DNA from: an uncultured Alphaproteobacteria bacterium
GTDB taxonomy: Bacteria; Pseudomonadota; Alphaproteobacteria; Caulobacterales; Parvularculaceae
Direction of reading: 5' to 3'
Length of the DNA stretch: 64,000 bases
NCBI GenBank assembly: GCA_902826095.1
Contig: CADEDN010000002.1
Span: forward strand, 1 to 64,000
The notes under the pieces were generated by a model. It was given only the letters and a program-made list of their open reading frames with translations, was not told the DNA's origin and did not search any database. Each line of letters starts with the position of its first letter. The first letter of the stretch is position 1. A program made the translations under genes and the position numbers. Below are positions 16,696 through 28,089 of this stretch, one piece after another.

Positions 16696-17700
16696 TCACG
16701 CCTTGACGATGTCGCCGATGACGCGCGCGCCTTCGCCCGCCGACCGCAGCGCGCCGAGGATCCGATCGGCGTCCCGCGCGCGGACGGCGAGCGCGCCGCC
16801 GACGCCGCAATTGAATGTTCGGCGCATCTCCGCGATCGGCACGCCGCCCGTCTCCATCAACCATTGAAACACCGGCGGAAGCGTCAGCGCCGCATCGTCA
16901 AAGCGCGCCGCAAATGAATCGGAAAACAGGCGCGGGACATTCTCAATGAGTCCGCCGCCGGTGATATGCGCAAAGCCGCGCACGGCGTCGTCTTTGAGGA
17001 GCGGCAAGAGCCGCTTCACATAGATGCGCGTCGGCGTCAGCAGCGCGTCGCCGAGCGTCGTCGCGGCGTCGAAGGGCGCCCGGTCGCGATAGGCAAGCCC
17101 CGCGTCCTTCACAATCTTCCGGATCAGCGAATAGCCGTTTGAGTGAGGGCCGGACGCGGGAAGCCCGATCAGGATGTCGCCAGCTTCGACGCTGCGCGGA
17201 AGCAGATCCTTCCGCTCGACGGCGCCGACGCAAAAGCCCGCAAGGTCATATTCGCCCTCGCCATACATGCCGGGCATTTCCGCGGTCTCGCCGCCGATCA
17301 GCGCGCAGCCGGCTTCAAGACACCCCTGCGCGACGCCGCGGATCACCTCCGCCGCGACGCCTTCTTCAAGCTTTCCTGTCGCGAAATAGTCGAGGAAAAA
17401 AAGCGGCTCGGCGCCTTGCGCCAGCACGTCATTGACGCACATCGCAACGAGGTCGATCCCGATCGTCGAATGGCGCCTTGTTTCGAAAGCGATTTTCAGC
17501 TTGGTGCCGACGCCGTCCGTCCCGGAGACGAGAAGCGGGTCGCTGAAGCCGGCGGCCTTGAGATCGAAGATGCCGCCAAAGCCGCCGAGCATTGCGTCCG
17601 CGCCCTTGCGGGCGGTCGCGCGGGCGAGCGGCGAAATGGCGCTGACCAGGCGTTCGCCAGCGTCGATATCAACGCCGGCCTTTCGATATGCGTCGCTCAT
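16696..17700 (-). CDS. purM: Phosphoribosylformylglycinamidine cyclo-ligase
   Basis: PurM makes AIR from FGAM in an ATP-dependent ring closure. The 334-aa protein has the AIRS fold signatures: LVSGTDGVGTKLKIA, the dimer ATP site FVDYFA-like LFFLDYFATGKLEEGVA, GGETAEMPGMYGEGEYDLAG and ITGGGLIENVPRLF. The length is typical. purM-purN with a tiny gap is the usual alphaproteobacterial order. The 151-base gap to the divergent DUF2066 gene must hold both promoters; no PurR-like or riboswitch motif is evident. Confidence 0.96.
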   Translation of the reverse strand: MSDAYRKAGVDIDAGERLVSAISPLARATARKGADAMLGGFGGIFDLKAAGFSDPLLVSGTDGVGTKLKIAFETRRHSTIGIDLVAMCVNDVLAQGAEPLFFLDYFATGKLEEGVAAEVIRGVAQGCLEAGCALIGGETAEMPGMYGEGEYDLAGFCVGAVERKDLLPRSVEAGDILIGLPASGPHSNGYSLIRKIVKDAGLAYRDRAPFDAATTLGDALLTPTRIYVKRLLPLLKDDAVRGFAHITGGGLIENVPRLFSDSFAARFDDAALTLPPVFQWLMETGGVPIAEMRRTFNCGVGGALAVRARDADRILGALRSAGEGARVIGDIVKA

Positions 17701-17851
17701 GGCGAACCTCTAGCCAATCAGGGCCAGCCCCCGCAATGTCGACCGGCGGCCTCGTTTCCCTCAGGGGGTGCGCGCCTTGCGCCTTGCGGCTATAAGGGAC
17801 GCCTGATTCTCCGCCGCGGCGCGGCGGGGCCCTGCGGTGAGAGAAAAACCC

Positions 17852-19264
17852 ATGCGATTTCTGAGCCTTATCGGCGCGACCGTCATCTACTTCGCGGCGA
17901 CTGCTGCGTCGGCGTTTGCCGCCAGCGACGATGTTTTTGTCGTGCCGCGGGTGCCGGTGCAGGCGACGGGCGCAACCGCCACCGAGGCCAAGGATGCGGC
18001 GCAAGGACAGGGGCGCCGGCGCGCAATCGACATCTTGCTGCGCCGGCTGACGCCTGAGAGCGACTGGGTCTACCTGCCGACGCTCGCAGCCGGCGCCGCG
18101 GCGAAATCGTCCGGCGACGGCGCAGGAAAGACCGCCGTCGCGATCTCGTCGGCAAGGCTTGACGCTCTTGAGTCCGGTTTTGAAGTCTATAGCGAAAAGG
18201 CGTCCTCAGCGAGCTATCGCGCCTACATCACCTATCGCTTCAAGCCCGACGCGGTGCGGCGGCTGCTGAAAGACGCAAAGCTTCCCTATAGCGAAGCGCA
18301 AACGCGCGTCGCGCTCGTATTGCCGGTGCTACAGACTGATGGCGGCGTCTATCTTTGGGAAGGCAATAATCCCTGGATGTCCGCGTGGAAGGTCCGTCCG
18401 TACACGCATGAATTGACGCCGATGCAGGCGCCGCTCGGCGACCTTGAAGATTCCTCGGCCGTGACGGCGCGCCAGGCGCTCGCGATGGACCCCTCAGCGC
18501 TTGCAAGGATCGCCGGAAAGTACGGCGTGAGCCAGGTCATCGTCGCGCATGCCCGCTTGTCGCAGAAAGACGGCGCCAATCAGCTGACCGTGCGTCTTCT
18601 CAATGGTCATCGCGAATCCGGCAAGACGGACCTTTCCGACGTCCTTGGACACGATTCTGAACTGGACGACATTTCACTGCCGAGCCAGACCCTCTCTTAT
18701 GCGCAGGGCGACGAGGATTTCGCGTCGAAAGTGGGCGAAGTTTTGGCGCAGACCTATTTGACAGAGCCTGTCGGCAACTTCCCTGCACTGGCGGAGCGCT
18801 CGATTGAGGCGGCGATCGCGAAATATTCGAGCGGCTGGAAAGCGAGAACGCTGATCGATCACTCGAAGGAGGCGCGCCTCCCCGTAACGGCGTTCTTTGA
18901 CCGGATTGAGGACTGGTCGAAGATTAGAAGCGCGCTCATTGCAACGCCGCTCGTCGGCGCGGTTCAGGTTTCGTCCATGTCGCGGCGCGGCGCCGAGATG
19001 GATGTCAGGGTGTTCGGCGAGCCGTCGCGTATGCAGGTCGCGATGGAAAATCAGGGGATTGTGTTCTGGACGGAAACCGGCGAGCGCTGGTTTCTCGCAA
19101 CGCCCGCTGTCGCTGGCAAATATCGCGGCCGTCGCTTCTTGAGATCCGACCGGCGCGCCGGGCTGGATGACGAGCAAGCCTTGACGGAGGATGGGCCGGT
19201 CCCTGCATCGGCGGTTGACGACTTCTATCAGGATCAGTCGCCCAACCGTCCGGACGACCAATAG
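17852..19264 (+). CDS. DUF2066 secreted protein
   Basis: The 470-aa protein has a signal peptide (MRFLSLIGATVIYFAATAAS, cut near AFAAS) and the DUF2066 start DVFVVPRVPVQATGATATEA followed by a long conserved body. Family members are periplasmic proteins of unknown function encoded next to the DnaA-like hda gene in many proteobacteria, as here. The ATG at 17852 is preferred to an in-frame GTG at 17837 since it begins the signal peptide directly. It precedes hdaA, whose upstream GTG would overlap this stop codon. Confidence 0.82.
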   Translation: MRFLSLIGATVIYFAATAASAFAASDDVFVVPRVPVQATGATATEAKDAAQGQGRRRAIDILLRRLTPESDWVYLPTLAAGAAAKSSGDGAGKTAVAISSARLDALESGFEVYSEKASSASYRAYITYRFKPDAVRRLLKDAKLPYSEAQTRVALVLPVLQTDGGVYLWEGNNPWMSAWKVRPYTHELTPMQAPLGDLEDSSAVTARQALAMDPSALARIAGKYGVSQVIVAHARLSQKDGANQLTVRLLNGHRESGKTDLSDVLGHDSELDDISLPSQTLSYAQGDEDFASKVGEVLAQTYLTEPVGNFPALAERSIEAAIAKYSSGWKARTLIDHSKEARLPVTAFFDRIEDWSKIRSALIATPLVGAVQVSSMSRRGAEMDVRVFGEPSRMQVAMENQGIVFWTETGERWFLATPAVAGKYRGRRFLRSDRRAGLDDEQALTEDGPVPASAVDDFYQDQSPNRPDDQ

Positions 19265-19311
19265 TGTCGTCGACGCGTCGCGCTGATCTTCCGGAGACTG
19301 CGAGAGGGCCG

Positions 19312-19995
19312 ATGTCGGCGCGTCAATTCGTTCTGGATTTGCCCGCCCGACCGCCGAAATTGAGCCGCGAGACTTTCGTCGTCGGAGAATCGAACGCCGC
19401 GGCGCTGAAGACGGCGGAAGATTGGGCGGCGTCCAGCGAACGCTTGCTGGTCGTCAGCGGCCCGAAGGCGGCGGGCAAGACTCACCTCGCGCGCATCATT
19501 TCGGCGCTGATCGGCGCGGCCTATGTTGAATTGACGGACCGCGAGGAGGCGAACCCGTTTGACAGCGTCTCGCAGCACCTGACAGTCGACGGTCTTGAGA
19601 AATGCGCTGAGCCGCATTTGATCCTCGGTACTGTCGAGGCTCTTCCCGCGAATGGAGGCCGCCTTGTCCTCGTTGGGCGAGGGCGTCCCGCTGACTGGGC
19701 GCGGGGGCTCAAAGATCTTCAAACAAGGCTCAACGCCGCGGCAAGGATTGACCTTGTTGAGCCCGATGAGGCGCTTCTCAAGGCGGTCATGAAGAAGCTT
19801 TTCGCGGATCGTCAGTTGCGCGCGTCTGCTGCGCTCGTCGATTTCGCAGCCGCTCAATTGCCGAAGACTTTTGACGCGATCCGCCGGTTTGTCGACGGCA
19901 TTGATGCGGCCTCCCTTGAACGCGGTCGGTCGGTCGGGCTCCTATTGGCGCACGAGGTGGTCGCTAACCTTTCGGAAGCGCCTTCCGACGCATAA
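19312..19995 (+). CDS. hdaA: HdaA, DnaA-related replication inhibitor
   Basis: HdaA with the beta clamp stimulates ATP hydrolysis by DnaA and prevents over-initiation. The 227-aa product is an AAA+ domain lacking a DnaA-box binding domain: Walker [12 protein letters not shown] (about residues 50-60), and a C-terminal [17 protein letters not shown] region. ARQFVLDLP at residues 3-11 fits the clamp-binding motif that Hda carries at its N-terminus. The ATG at 19312 has GAGAGGG just upstream; a GTG at 19264 overlapping the DUF2066 stop is the alternative. Directly followed by ppk1, as in relatives. Confidence 0.85.
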   Translation: MSARQFVLDLPARPPKLSRETFVVGESNAAALKTAEDWAASSERLLVVSGPKAAGKTHLARIISALIGAAYVELTDREEANPFDSVSQHLTVDGLEKCAEPHLILGTVEALPANGGRLVLVGRGRPADWARGLKDLQTRLNAAARIDLVEPDEALLKAVMKKLFADRQLRASAALVDFAAAQLPKTFDAIRRFVDGIDAASLERGRSVGLLLAHEVVANLSEAPSDA

Positions 19996-19997
19996 TT

Positions 19998-22211
19998 ATG
20001 ACGACGGTTGAGAGAGTCTTAAAAATGGCCGCCGGCGATGATGGGCTGAGACTGAACGCGGACGGCGCGGCGCCCGCATGGTCGGCGTCGTCGCCCGACC
20101 GGTTCATTAACAGAGAGCTTTCCTGGCTCGCCTTCAATCTGCGCGTGCTCGAAGAGGCTTTTAACGAAAATCACCCGCTGCTGGAGCGGCTCCGGTTCCT
20201 GTCGATCTCGGCGAACAACCTCGACGAATTTTTCATGGTGCGCGTCGCCGGTCTGCGCGGCCAAGTGCGAGAAGGCGTAACCGCGCTCAGCCAGGAGGGT
20301 CTGACCGCGCAAGAGCAGCTGACGCGGATCAATTTGAAGGCCTCGCAGCTGATGTCGAAACAGCAGGAATGCTGGCGCTTGCTGTTGCCGCTCCTCAATA
20401 ACGCCGGCGTCGAGGTGGTTGCGAGCGAAGATTTGTCTGAGGCCGAACTCGCCTGGCTCGAAACCGAATTTCTCAACAACATATTCCCGGTGCTGACGCC
20501 GATCGCGCTCGATCCCGCGCATCCGTTCCCGTTCATTCCCAATCTCGGGTTTGTGCTGTGCATGGATCTAAGACGCAAAGACGGATCGGCGCTCACGACC
20601 CTGTTGCCGCTTCCAAACAAGATTTCGCGATTCTTCAGGCTGCCCGCGGGCCTTGCCGGCGAAGGCAAGCGAAACTCCATCCGATTTATCTCGCTTGAAC
20701 GCGTGATCGTCCAGTTCATCGGGCACATATTCTCGTCAATGACGCTCGATGGTCACGGCGCTTTCCGCATCGTTCGCGATTCCGATGTCGAAGTCGAAGA
20801 AGAGGCCGAAGATCTCGTTCGCGTGTTCGAATCGATGCTGAAACGGCGCCGGCGCGGCGACGTCATTCGGCTGAAGGTCGACGCTTCGACGCCCGAACGG
20901 ATGACAGCGCTGATGATGGACCGCATGCGCGTCGTGGCGCAAGACGTCGTCATGGTGGACGGCATTCTCGGCCTTGCGCAGGCGTCCGAACTCATACCGC
21001 CCGAGCGCGCCGACCTGATGTTCCCGCCATTCGATCCGCGCTTTCCCGAACGCATCCGCGAGCACGGCGGCAATTGCTTTTCGGCGATCCGGGCGAAGGA
21101 CTTCATCGTCCACCATCCCTACGAGTCGTTCGATGTCGTCGTCCAGTTCCTGAAGCAGGCCGCCGCCGATCCCAATGTCGTCGCGATCAAGCAGACCCTT
21201 TATCGCACCTCCAAGCAATCGCCGATCGTCGAGGCGTTGATCGAGGCGGCTGAGGCCGGCAAAAACGTCACCGCTCTCGTCGAGCTGAAGGCGCGATTTG
21301 ACGAAGAGGCGAACATCAAATTCGCCCGGGCGCTTGAGCGCGCCGGCGTCAACGTCGTTTACGGCTTTGTCGAGTACAAGACGCACGCGAAGCTGTCGCT
21401 TGTCGCGCGTCAGGAAGGCGATTCGCTGAGGACCTATGTCCACGTGGCGACCGGCAATTATCACGCCGTGACAGCGCGCATCTACACGGACCTCTCGCTT
21501 TTCACCTGCGATCCGGCGATCGGACGCGATGTCGCGAAGGTGTTCAATTTCGTGACCGGATATGCGCGACCCGAATCCCTCGAAAAAATCGCCGTCGCGC
21601 CGCTGACGCTCCGCTCAAAGCTTGTTTCGCTGATTGATGAGGAGATCGCCCATGCGCGCGCCGGGCGGCCGGGCTCGATTTGGGCGAAAGTGAACTCGCT
21701 GGTCGACGGCGCGATGATCGACAAGCTCTATGAGGCGAGCGCCGCAGGGGTGCAGATCGACCTTGTGGTCCGGGGCGTCTGCTGCCTGAGGCCCGGCGTG
21801 AAAGGGCTTTCGGACAATATTCGTGTGAAAAGCATCATCGGGCGTTTCCTTGAGCATGCGCGCGTCTATTGTTTCGGCGGCGGCAAATCGCTGCCCAATG
21901 ACGAAGCGAAGGTTTTCATTTCTTCCGCCGACATGATGCCGCGCAATCTTAACCGCAGGGTCGAGGTGTTCTGCCCGATCGAGAATCCGACCGTTCACAG
22001 CCAGGTGCTCGACCAAATCATGGTCGCCAATCTCAACGACGAGGCGCAGACTTGGCGCCTGCAGGGCGACGGAGTCTATGAGCGCATCAAGGCGCGGGGC
22101 GACGTTCCGCCGTTCAATGTCCACGCCTTCATGATGACGAACCCGAGCTTGTCGGGCCGCGGCGCGGCGCTCGGTTATAATGCGCCAAGCCCGCTCAAGC
22201 CGAAGAAATGA
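19998..22211 (+). CDS. ppk1: Polyphosphate kinase 1
   Basis: PPK1 makes polyphosphate from ATP. The 737-aa protein has the four-domain layout: N-terminal helical [19 protein letters not shown], a head domain, and two phospholipase D-like catalytic domains. The autophosphorylated histidine lies in [12 protein letters not shown] (His463), with [19 protein letters not shown] after it. Length is slightly above 690 aa and complete. Start ATG is two bases after hdaA; the stop overlaps ppx. Confidence 0.97.
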   Translation: MTTVERVLKMAAGDDGLRLNADGAAPAWSASSPDRFINRELSWLAFNLRVLEEAFNENHPLLERLRFLSISANNLDEFFMVRVAGLRGQVREGVTALSQEGLTAQEQLTRINLKASQLMSKQQECWRLLLPLLNNAGVEVVASEDLSEAELAWLETEFLNNIFPVLTPIALDPAHPFPFIPNLGFVLCMDLRRKDGSALTTLLPLPNKISRFFRLPAGLAGEGKRNSIRFISLERVIVQFIGHIFSSMTLDGHGAFRIVRDSDVEVEEEAEDLVRVFESMLKRRRRGDVIRLKVDASTPERMTALMMDRMRVVAQDVVMVDGILGLAQASELIPPERADLMFPPFDPRFPERIREHGGNCFSAIRAKDFIVHHPYESFDVVVQFLKQAAADPNVVAIKQTLYRTSKQSPIVEALIEAAEAGKNVTALVELKARFDEEANIKFARALERAGVNVVYGFVEYKTHAKLSLVARQEGDSLRTYVHVATGNYHAVTARIYTDLSLFTCDPAIGRDVAKVFNFVTGYARPESLEKIAVAPLTLRSKLVSLIDEEIAHARAGRPGSIWAKVNSLVDGAMIDKLYEASAAGVQIDLVVRGVCCLRPGVKGLSDNIRVKSIIGRFLEHARVYCFGGGKSLPNDEAKVFISSADMMPRNLNRRVEVFCPIENPTVHSQVLDQIMVANLNDEAQTWRLQGDGVYERIKARGDVPPFNVHAFMMTNPSLSGRGAALGYNAPSPLKPKK

Positions 22212-23701
22212 ACGTGTCGGTCGAAAGAGCGGCGCTTGAGCGCGTCAAGCAGGCGGTCGTCGATATCGGCTCGAATTCAGTGCGTCTTGTCATCTATGAC
22301 GGGCCGCGCCGCGCGCCGTTCCCTATCTGCAATGAGAAGTCGCTTTGCGGACTTGGTCGAGACATGACCGAAGACGGGCGGCTCAATCCGAAAGCTGTCG
22401 ACGACGCCCTGGAGACGCTGGCCCGCTTCAAGCGCCTGCTCAGCGAACATGGCGATCCGCCGACGGAGATTGTCGCCACCGCGGCTGTCCGCGAGGCGAA
22501 GGACGGCGCGGAATTCGTAAAGCGCGTTCGCGCGATCGGCCTTGACGTTGAAGTGATTGACGGGCGCGAAGAGGCGAGCCTTGCGGCGTTCGGCGTCGCG
22601 TCGTTCGAACCGGGAGCGACCGGCCTTGTCGGCGACATGGGGGGCGGCAGCCTTGAACTCATCGCGATGCGGAATGGGCAGGCGGGCGACGCCGTCAGTC
22701 TTTCAATCGGGCCGTTGCGGCTCATGCAGCGTGCGAAGAGCGAGCCGAAACTTGCGGCGAAGGAAATCGACAAGTCGTTCGCGGAGGTTCATTGGCTATC
22801 GCCCGGCCGATTTGAAACGCTGTTCGCTGTCGGCGGCGCCTGGCGGTCGATTGCGCGATTTCATATGCAGCTGCGGCGTCACCCGTTGCCGGTGCTTCAC
22901 CATTACGAAATGCCCGCGAAGCAGGCGATTGAGGCTTGCGATCTCATCGCGCGTCAAAGCAGGTCCTCGCTAGAGGGCACGCCCGGAATCTCCACGAAGC
23001 GAATTGACACTCTGCCCTTTGCTGCGCTCGTCATGCGCGGTCTGCTGGAAGCAGGCAGGATCGCAAGGGTTTCGATCTCCGCGGGCGGCCTTCGGGAGGG
23101 CGCGCTCTTCCGTCGTCTGCCCGATGAAGTGCGAGCGTATGATCCCTTGCTTGCAGGGGCGAGCTTTCTCGCATCGCGCATGGCGCCGGAAGAAGGGACG
23201 GGCGCCGCTTATGCGGAATTGCTTTCCAGCTTGTTCGTGGATGAAACAATCGCGCAAAAGCGGGTTCGCAAGGCGACATGTCTGCTGGCGGATATTGGCG
23301 CATTTTTCCATCCCGATCTTCGCGGCGAACATGCATTCGACACCGCGTTGCGCGCGCCGTTCTACGCCGTCACGCATGCTGAACGCGCGGCCATCGCCTT
23401 GTCGCTTTACCGTCGGCACGAAGGGACAGGCGCGCCGGCGGGCGCTGACGACGTCATCAACATGCTCACCGATTTCGAGCGAAAGCGCGCGGCCGAAATC
23501 GGGCTCGCATTGCGTTTCGCCGCCGCTGTCGCGCCAAAAGCGCCCGCGGCCATTCGGCGCTGCACGCTGAGGTCTGAGCGCAACAAGCTCGTGTTCTCGG
23601 CGCCCGCCGACATGAAGTCGCTGATGGATGAGTCGCCCCGAAAACGCTTCGACGCCCTCGCCGGCGCAATGGGCCTGACGCCTGTCATCGAATTTCGGTG
23701 A
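22208..23701 (+). CDS. ppx: Exopolyphosphatase / guanosine pentaphosphatase family
   Basis: Ppx/GppA enzymes release phosphate from polyphosphate and may act on pppGpp. The 497-aa protein has the actin-fold motifs: [16 protein letters not shown] at the N-terminus, [12 protein letters not shown], and [16 protein letters not shown], followed by an HD-like helical C-terminal half. The ATGA overlap with ppk1 couples synthesis and breakdown of polyphosphate in one operon. Confidence 0.93.
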   Translation: MNVSVERAALERVKQAVVDIGSNSVRLVIYDGPRRAPFPICNEKSLCGLGRDMTEDGRLNPKAVDDALETLARFKRLLSEHGDPPTEIVATAAVREAKDGAEFVKRVRAIGLDVEVIDGREEASLAAFGVASFEPGATGLVGDMGGGSLELIAMRNGQAGDAVSLSIGPLRLMQRAKSEPKLAAKEIDKSFAEVHWLSPGRFETLFAVGGAWRSIARFHMQLRRHPLPVLHHYEMPAKQAIEACDLIARQSRSSLEGTPGISTKRIDTLPFAALVMRGLLEAGRIARVSISAGGLREGALFRRLPDEVRAYDPLLAGASFLASRMAPEEGTGAAYAELLSSLFVDETIAQKRVRKATCLLADIGAFFHPDLRGEHAFDTALRAPFYAVTHAERAAIALSLYRRHEGTGAPAGADDVINMLTDFERKRAAEIGLALRFAAAVAPKAPAAIRRCTLRSERNKLVFSAPADMKSLMDESPRKRFDALAGAMGLTPVIEFR

Positions 23702-23719
23702 CGCTTCAGGGCTGCGGCT

Positions 23720-24871
23720 TCATCCGCTTGTTTCGACGAGATCGATCGCGCCGTTCTTGAGGCGCAAGGCGACTTCGCCGCGTAGGAGCTTTTCCGCCAT
23801 TTCGCCGAACACTTCGCGCCGCCAGCCTTCAAGGGCGGGAATGTCCTTGTCGCCGGCGGCGATCGATTCGATGTCTTGCGCGGTCGCGATCAGGCGCGGC
23901 GCGACGCCGGACGCCTCGGATTGGCGCTTCAGGAGAACCTTCAGCAATTCGACGACGTCAGGCGGCGCCGGCGCGCGGCGGGAGGGGCGTTCGATGTCTG
24001 GAAGATCCGCACGTGGAATATTGCGTCCGGCTTTCACCGCCTCGATGATGAGGGCCGCGGAGCGCGACCGCTCGAATCCATGAGGCATCGTGCGCGCTTG
24101 CGCGAGCTCGGCGGGCGTTGCGGGCTTCAGCCGAGCGATTTCGAAGATCGCTTCGTCTTTCAGCACGCGGCCGCGCGGCAGGTTCTTCTCCTGCGCTTCC
24201 CGTTCGCGCCACTCGGCGAGCTTGATGATCGGGCCGACATCGCCGGGCCGGACTCCGCGAAGCTTCAAGCGCTCCCACGCCGATTTTGGTTCGACCTTGT
24301 AAAGCGCCGGATCTTTGAGCGACTGCATTTCCGCTTCGACCCAGGCGAGCCTGCGCTTATCGTCGAGCTGCTGTCGCAGGATCTTGTAGGCGTCGCGCAG
24401 ATGCGTGACGTCGGAGAGCGCGTAGGAGAGCTGCTCGTCCGAAAGCGGCCGGCGCGCCCAGTCCGTAAATCGATGGCCCTTGTCGATCGATGCGTTAAGA
24501 AGCGCGCGCACAAGCGGCTCATAACCGACCTGCTCGCCGAATCCGCACGCCATGGCGGCGACCTGCGTGTCGAAAAGCGGCGTCGGCGCGGCGCCGGTCA
24601 GCTGAAAGAAGATTTCGACGTCCTGACGCGCGGCGTGAAAGACCTTGACCGTTCTCTCATCGGCGAGGGTCTCGAGAAAAGGCGAGAGGTCCAACCCCTC
24701 GGCCATCGGATCGATAATCGCTTCGACGCCGTCCGCCGCCGCCTGGATGAGGCAAAGGATCGGCCAATAGGTCTTCTCGCGCATGAACTCGGTGTCGACG
24801 GCGAAAAACGGCCGGGTGCGCAATTCCTGCGAAAAGGCGGCGAGCTCGTCGGTGGTCGTGATGATCTTCAT
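23720..24871 (-). CDS. rnd: Ribonuclease D
   Basis: RNase D is a 3'-5' exonuclease in tRNA and stable RNA maturation. The 383-aa protein has the DEDDy motifs: [33 protein letters not shown] and [16 protein letters not shown] with the catalytic Tyr, followed by HRDC-type helices ([17 protein letters not shown]). It converges on ppx with an 18-base gap and is divergent from aspS, 120 bases away. Confidence 0.93.
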   Translation of the reverse strand: MKIITTTDELAAFSQELRTRPFFAVDTEFMREKTYWPILCLIQAAADGVEAIIDPMAEGLDLSPFLETLADERTVKVFHAARQDVEIFFQLTGAAPTPLFDTQVAAMACGFGEQVGYEPLVRALLNASIDKGHRFTDWARRPLSDEQLSYALSDVTHLRDAYKILRQQLDDKRRLAWVEAEMQSLKDPALYKVEPKSAWERLKLRGVRPGDVGPIIKLAEWREREAQEKNLPRGRVLKDEAIFEIARLKPATPAELAQARTMPHGFERSRSAALIIEAVKAGRNIPRADLPDIERPSRRAPAPPDVVELLKVLLKRQSEASGVAPRLIATAQDIESIAAGDKDIPALEGWRREVFGEMAEKLLRGEVALRLKNGAIDLVETSG

Positions 24872-24991
24872 TGCGGGCGGCTTCTAACAGCGACCGGCGC
24901 CCGCGTCACCCGGCCAAGGAGGCGGCCCGCCGCCTTGACATTGAGGGGCCGGTTCGCCACTCCGGCGCCGGCCTGTTTTCGCGAGGATTCC

Positions 24992-26803
24992 ATGCACGCC
25001 TACCGGTCGCACAATTGCGGGGCGCTTCGCCCGGACGCCGTCGGAAAGACGGCGCGCCTTTCCGGCTGGGTGCACCGGAAACGCGACCATGGCGGGCTAC
25101 TCTTCATCGATCTTCGCGACCATTACGGCGTCACCCAGCTGGTTGTCGAACCGGAAGCGCCAGTCTTCGCCGCGATCGAACGGGTGAGGGCCGAAAGCGT
25201 CATCCGCGTCGACGGCAAGGTGGTGGCGAGAACGCCCGAAACCGTCAACCCGAATCTGCCGACCGGCGGAATTGAAGTGCGCATTACGGACTTTGAAATC
25301 CTGTCGGCGGCCGAGGAATTGCCGCTGCCGGTTTTCGGCGAACCGGATTACCCGGAAGAGGTCCGCCTCAAATACCGGTTCCTCGACCTCCGCCGCGAGG
25401 GACTCCATAAGAGCGTCGCGCTGCGCTCGGCGGTGATCGCCTCGCTCCGCAGGCGAATGATCGAACAGGGCTTCACGGAGTTCCAGACGCCGATCCTCAC
25501 CGCGTCGAGTCCCGAAGGCGCGCGCGACTTCCTCGTCCCGTCGCGCATGCACCCGGGGAAATTCTACGCGCTGCCGCAAGCCCCCCAGCAGTTCAAGCAA
25601 TTGCTGATGGTCGCCGGCTTCGACCGCTATTTCCAGATCGCGCCCTGCTTTCGCGATGAGGACGCGCGCGCCGACCGCTCGCCCGGCGAATTCTACCAGC
25701 TCGATTTTGAAATGAGCTTCGTCACACAGGACGACGTCTTCGACGCGATCGCGCCGGTGCTATCCGGCGTCTTCGACGAATTCGCCAACGGGAAATCCGT
25801 GACAAAGCCGCCTTTTCCGCGCATCAAATACGCCGACTCGATCCGCAAATACGGCTCCGACAAGCCGGATCTCAGAAACCCGATCGAGATGGGAAATGTT
25901 TCCGAACATTTCCGAGGGAGCGGCTTCAAAGTTTTCGCCGGCATGCTCGACAAGGACCCGAAAGTCGAAGTCTGGGGAATCCCGGCGCCCGGCGGCGGCA
26001 GCCGCGCTTTTTGCGACCGCATGAACGGCTGGGCGCAAAGCGAAGGCCAGCCGGGCCTCGGCTATGTCTTCTGGCGCGAAGGCGAAGAAGGCGGCGCAGG
26101 GCCGATCGCGAAAAACATCGGCGCCGAACGCGCCGAGGCGATCCGCCGGCAATTCGGGTTGAAGGTCGGCGACGCCTGTTTCTTCGTCGCCGGCAAACCG
26201 GACGATTTCTACAAATTTGCCGGCCTTGCGCGCACGCGCGTCGGAACCGAGCTGAAGCTCATCGACGAGAACCAGTTCAAATTCTGCTGGATCATCGATT
26301 TTCCGATGTATGAGTGGAATGAGGACGAGAAGAAGATCGATTTCTCGCATAATCCCTTCTCGATGCCGAATTTCGATCACGAGGCGTTCGCCAGGCTCGA
26401 CAGACACGACCGCGACACGATCTTGAAGATCACCGCGTTCCAGTACGACATCGTCTGCAACGGCGTTGAACTGTCGTCCGGCGCGATCCGGAACCACAAG
26501 CCGGAGATCATGCTGAAAGCCTTCGAAATCGCCGGTTACGGCGCCGATGTCGTCGAGGCGAAGTTCGGCGGCATGCTGAACGCCTTCCGTTACGGCGCGC
26601 CGCCGCATGGCGGCTCGGCGCCGGGCGTTGATCGCATCGTCATGCTGCTCGCGGGCGTTGAGAATTTGCGCGAGGTCATCGCCTTCCCATTGAACCAGCA
26701 GGCGCAGGATCTGATGATGCAAGCCCCGAACGAAGTGACGGACAGGCAGCTGAAAGAGCTGCACATCCGCGTTGTTCCGCCGATCGTCGAGAAGAAGGGG
26801 TAG
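24992..26803 (+). CDS. aspS: Aspartyl-tRNA synthetase
   Basis: This class II synthetase charges tRNA-Asp. The 603-aa protein starts with the bacterial anticodon-binding OB fold ([31 protein letters not shown]), has motif 2 [20 protein letters not shown], the bacterial GAD insertion around residues 290-420, and motif 3 [15 protein letters not shown]. The ATG at 24992 is the family start; a much longer in-frame reading runs over rnd and is not real. Whether it also charges tRNA-Asn cannot be decided here. Confidence 0.97.
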   Translation: MHAYRSHNCGALRPDAVGKTARLSGWVHRKRDHGGLLFIDLRDHYGVTQLVVEPEAPVFAAIERVRAESVIRVDGKVVARTPETVNPNLPTGGIEVRITDFEILSAAEELPLPVFGEPDYPEEVRLKYRFLDLRREGLHKSVALRSAVIASLRRRMIEQGFTEFQTPILTASSPEGARDFLVPSRMHPGKFYALPQAPQQFKQLLMVAGFDRYFQIAPCFRDEDARADRSPGEFYQLDFEMSFVTQDDVFDAIAPVLSGVFDEFANGKSVTKPPFPRIKYADSIRKYGSDKPDLRNPIEMGNVSEHFRGSGFKVFAGMLDKDPKVEVWGIPAPGGGSRAFCDRMNGWAQSEGQPGLGYVFWREGEEGGAGPIAKNIGAERAEAIRRQFGLKVGDACFFVAGKPDDFYKFAGLARTRVGTELKLIDENQFKFCWIIDFPMYEWNEDEKKIDFSHNPFSMPNFDHEAFARLDRHDRDTILKITAFQYDIVCNGVELSSGAIRNHKPEIMLKAFEIAGYGADVVEAKFGGMLNAFRYGAPPHGGSAPGVDRIVMLLAGVENLREVIAFPLNQQAQDLMMQAPNEVTDRQLKELHIRVVPPIVEKKG

Positions 26804-26860
26804 GGCGCCGCTTTCCTCGGATCGCCGCCGGCTGTAGAGTGGGGCGAAAAGGGGAGGCTT

Positions 26861-28072
26861 ATGCGCAAGCTCAACAAGAGTATTTTCCTGGCGTGCCTGG
26901 CGATTGTCGCCAACGCGTTCCTTCCGGTTGTCGAGGCTGCGGCGCCGCCGGCAAAGGCCGCTGCAGCAGCTCAACCGGCCATCGCGGCGCTTGACGCCAT
27001 AACCGACAAGGAATGGCTGTCGGAATCGAGCATCGGCCTTTTGGGCCGCGTGATCGCGGCCTCCTCCAAAGCGGCGCTCGACGAAGCGGCGAAGAATGAC
27101 GCGCGCGCGCAGGCGCTCGCCGGGTCCGGCTTTCTCGTTGGCGCGCACGGCTATCCGCAAGACAATGCCGAGGCCGCCCGGCTTCTAAAGCTCGGCGCCC
27201 GCGACGATGTCATCGCGCAGGTCAATTACGGCGTCATGCTGCAGGACGGCCGCGCGGGGAGCGGCGGATGGGAGGCGCTCGCCGGAGCGCGGGAGCACTT
27301 CATTCTTGCTGCGCGGCAAGGCCATCCGGTCGCCGATTTCAATCTCGCTATTTTCAATCGCGACGGGATCGCGACGAAGCAGAATTACAGCGAAGCGATC
27401 CGCCTCTTCAGGCGCGCCGCCAGCACGCCGAACGCCCGGCAAGGTCAGGCGAATTATGAGTTAGCGAGATTGTTTGATTACGGCGTCGGCGTCGCGAAGG
27501 ACGAAGAATTCGCCGAGAAGTATTACGGGGCAGCCGCCGAGCTGTCGCATGCTGAAAGTCTCTATCGGCTTGGAGACCTGCGAATTGGTGACGCGGTTAT
27601 GGCGGAATCAAGCGATGAGCACGACTTATGGACGGACGCGGGCGAGGAATTTTACCGCCTGGCCTTCGCGGCGTTTCAACGCGATGCCGGCGCCGGCGAT
27701 ACCTACGCGATGCGCCGGCTGGGCGATCTCTATCGCACGGGGACAGGCGTCGTCCGGAATTACGAGGAAGGGTTCAGCAGCTACAGCGCCGCAGCCGACC
27801 GCGGCGACGCCTTGGCGCGGCTGATGTCCGGCCGCATGCAGTTCGAGGGCCAGGGCGTGGCGAAGAATGAGGCCGCAGCCGTCGCCATTTACAAGACGCT
27901 CGCCGAGGCTGGCGACGTCGGCGGGCAAATGGAACTCGCCGCGCTCCATCTCACCGGCAAGGGCGGCGTCAAAAAAGACATTGCCGAAGCGACCCGCCTT
28001 TACACGCTCGCGGCGCGGCAGGGCGACGAGCGCGCGCGAGGCGTACTCAAAACGCTCGGCAAGACGTGGTGA
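26861..28072 (+). CDS. Sel1-repeat protein, exported
   Basis: The 403-aa protein has an N-terminal signal-like helix (SIFLACLAIVANAFLPVVEA) and then five or more Sel1-like repeats of about 36 aa, recognisable by elements such as AARLLKLGA, NYSEAIRLFRRAAS, ARLFDYGVGVAKDEEFA and ARQGDERARGVL. Sel1 proteins are solenoids that scaffold protein complexes, often in the periplasm. No partner is indicated: aspS is upstream and an MFS gene converges. GGGGAGG precedes the ATG. Confidence 0.82.
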   Translation: MRKLNKSIFLACLAIVANAFLPVVEAAAPPAKAAAAAQPAIAALDAITDKEWLSESSIGLLGRVIAASSKAALDEAAKNDARAQALAGSGFLVGAHGYPQDNAEAARLLKLGARDDVIAQVNYGVMLQDGRAGSGGWEALAGAREHFILAARQGHPVADFNLAIFNRDGIATKQNYSEAIRLFRRAASTPNARQGQANYELARLFDYGVGVAKDEEFAEKYYGAAAELSHAESLYRLGDLRIGDAVMAESSDEHDLWTDAGEEFYRLAFAAFQRDAGAGDTYAMRRLGDLYRTGTGVVRNYEEGFSSYSAAADRGDALARLMSGRMQFEGQGVAKNEAAAVAIYKTLAEAGDVGGQMELAALHLTGKGGVKKDIAEATRLYTLAARQGDERARGVLKTLGKTW

Positions 28073-28089
28073 GCGCAGCGATCACGAGA

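Noticed and set aside
25760..27160. 466-codon minus frame opposite aspS
   Set aside because: Fully antisense to aspS and the start of the Sel1 gene, with no recognisable product.
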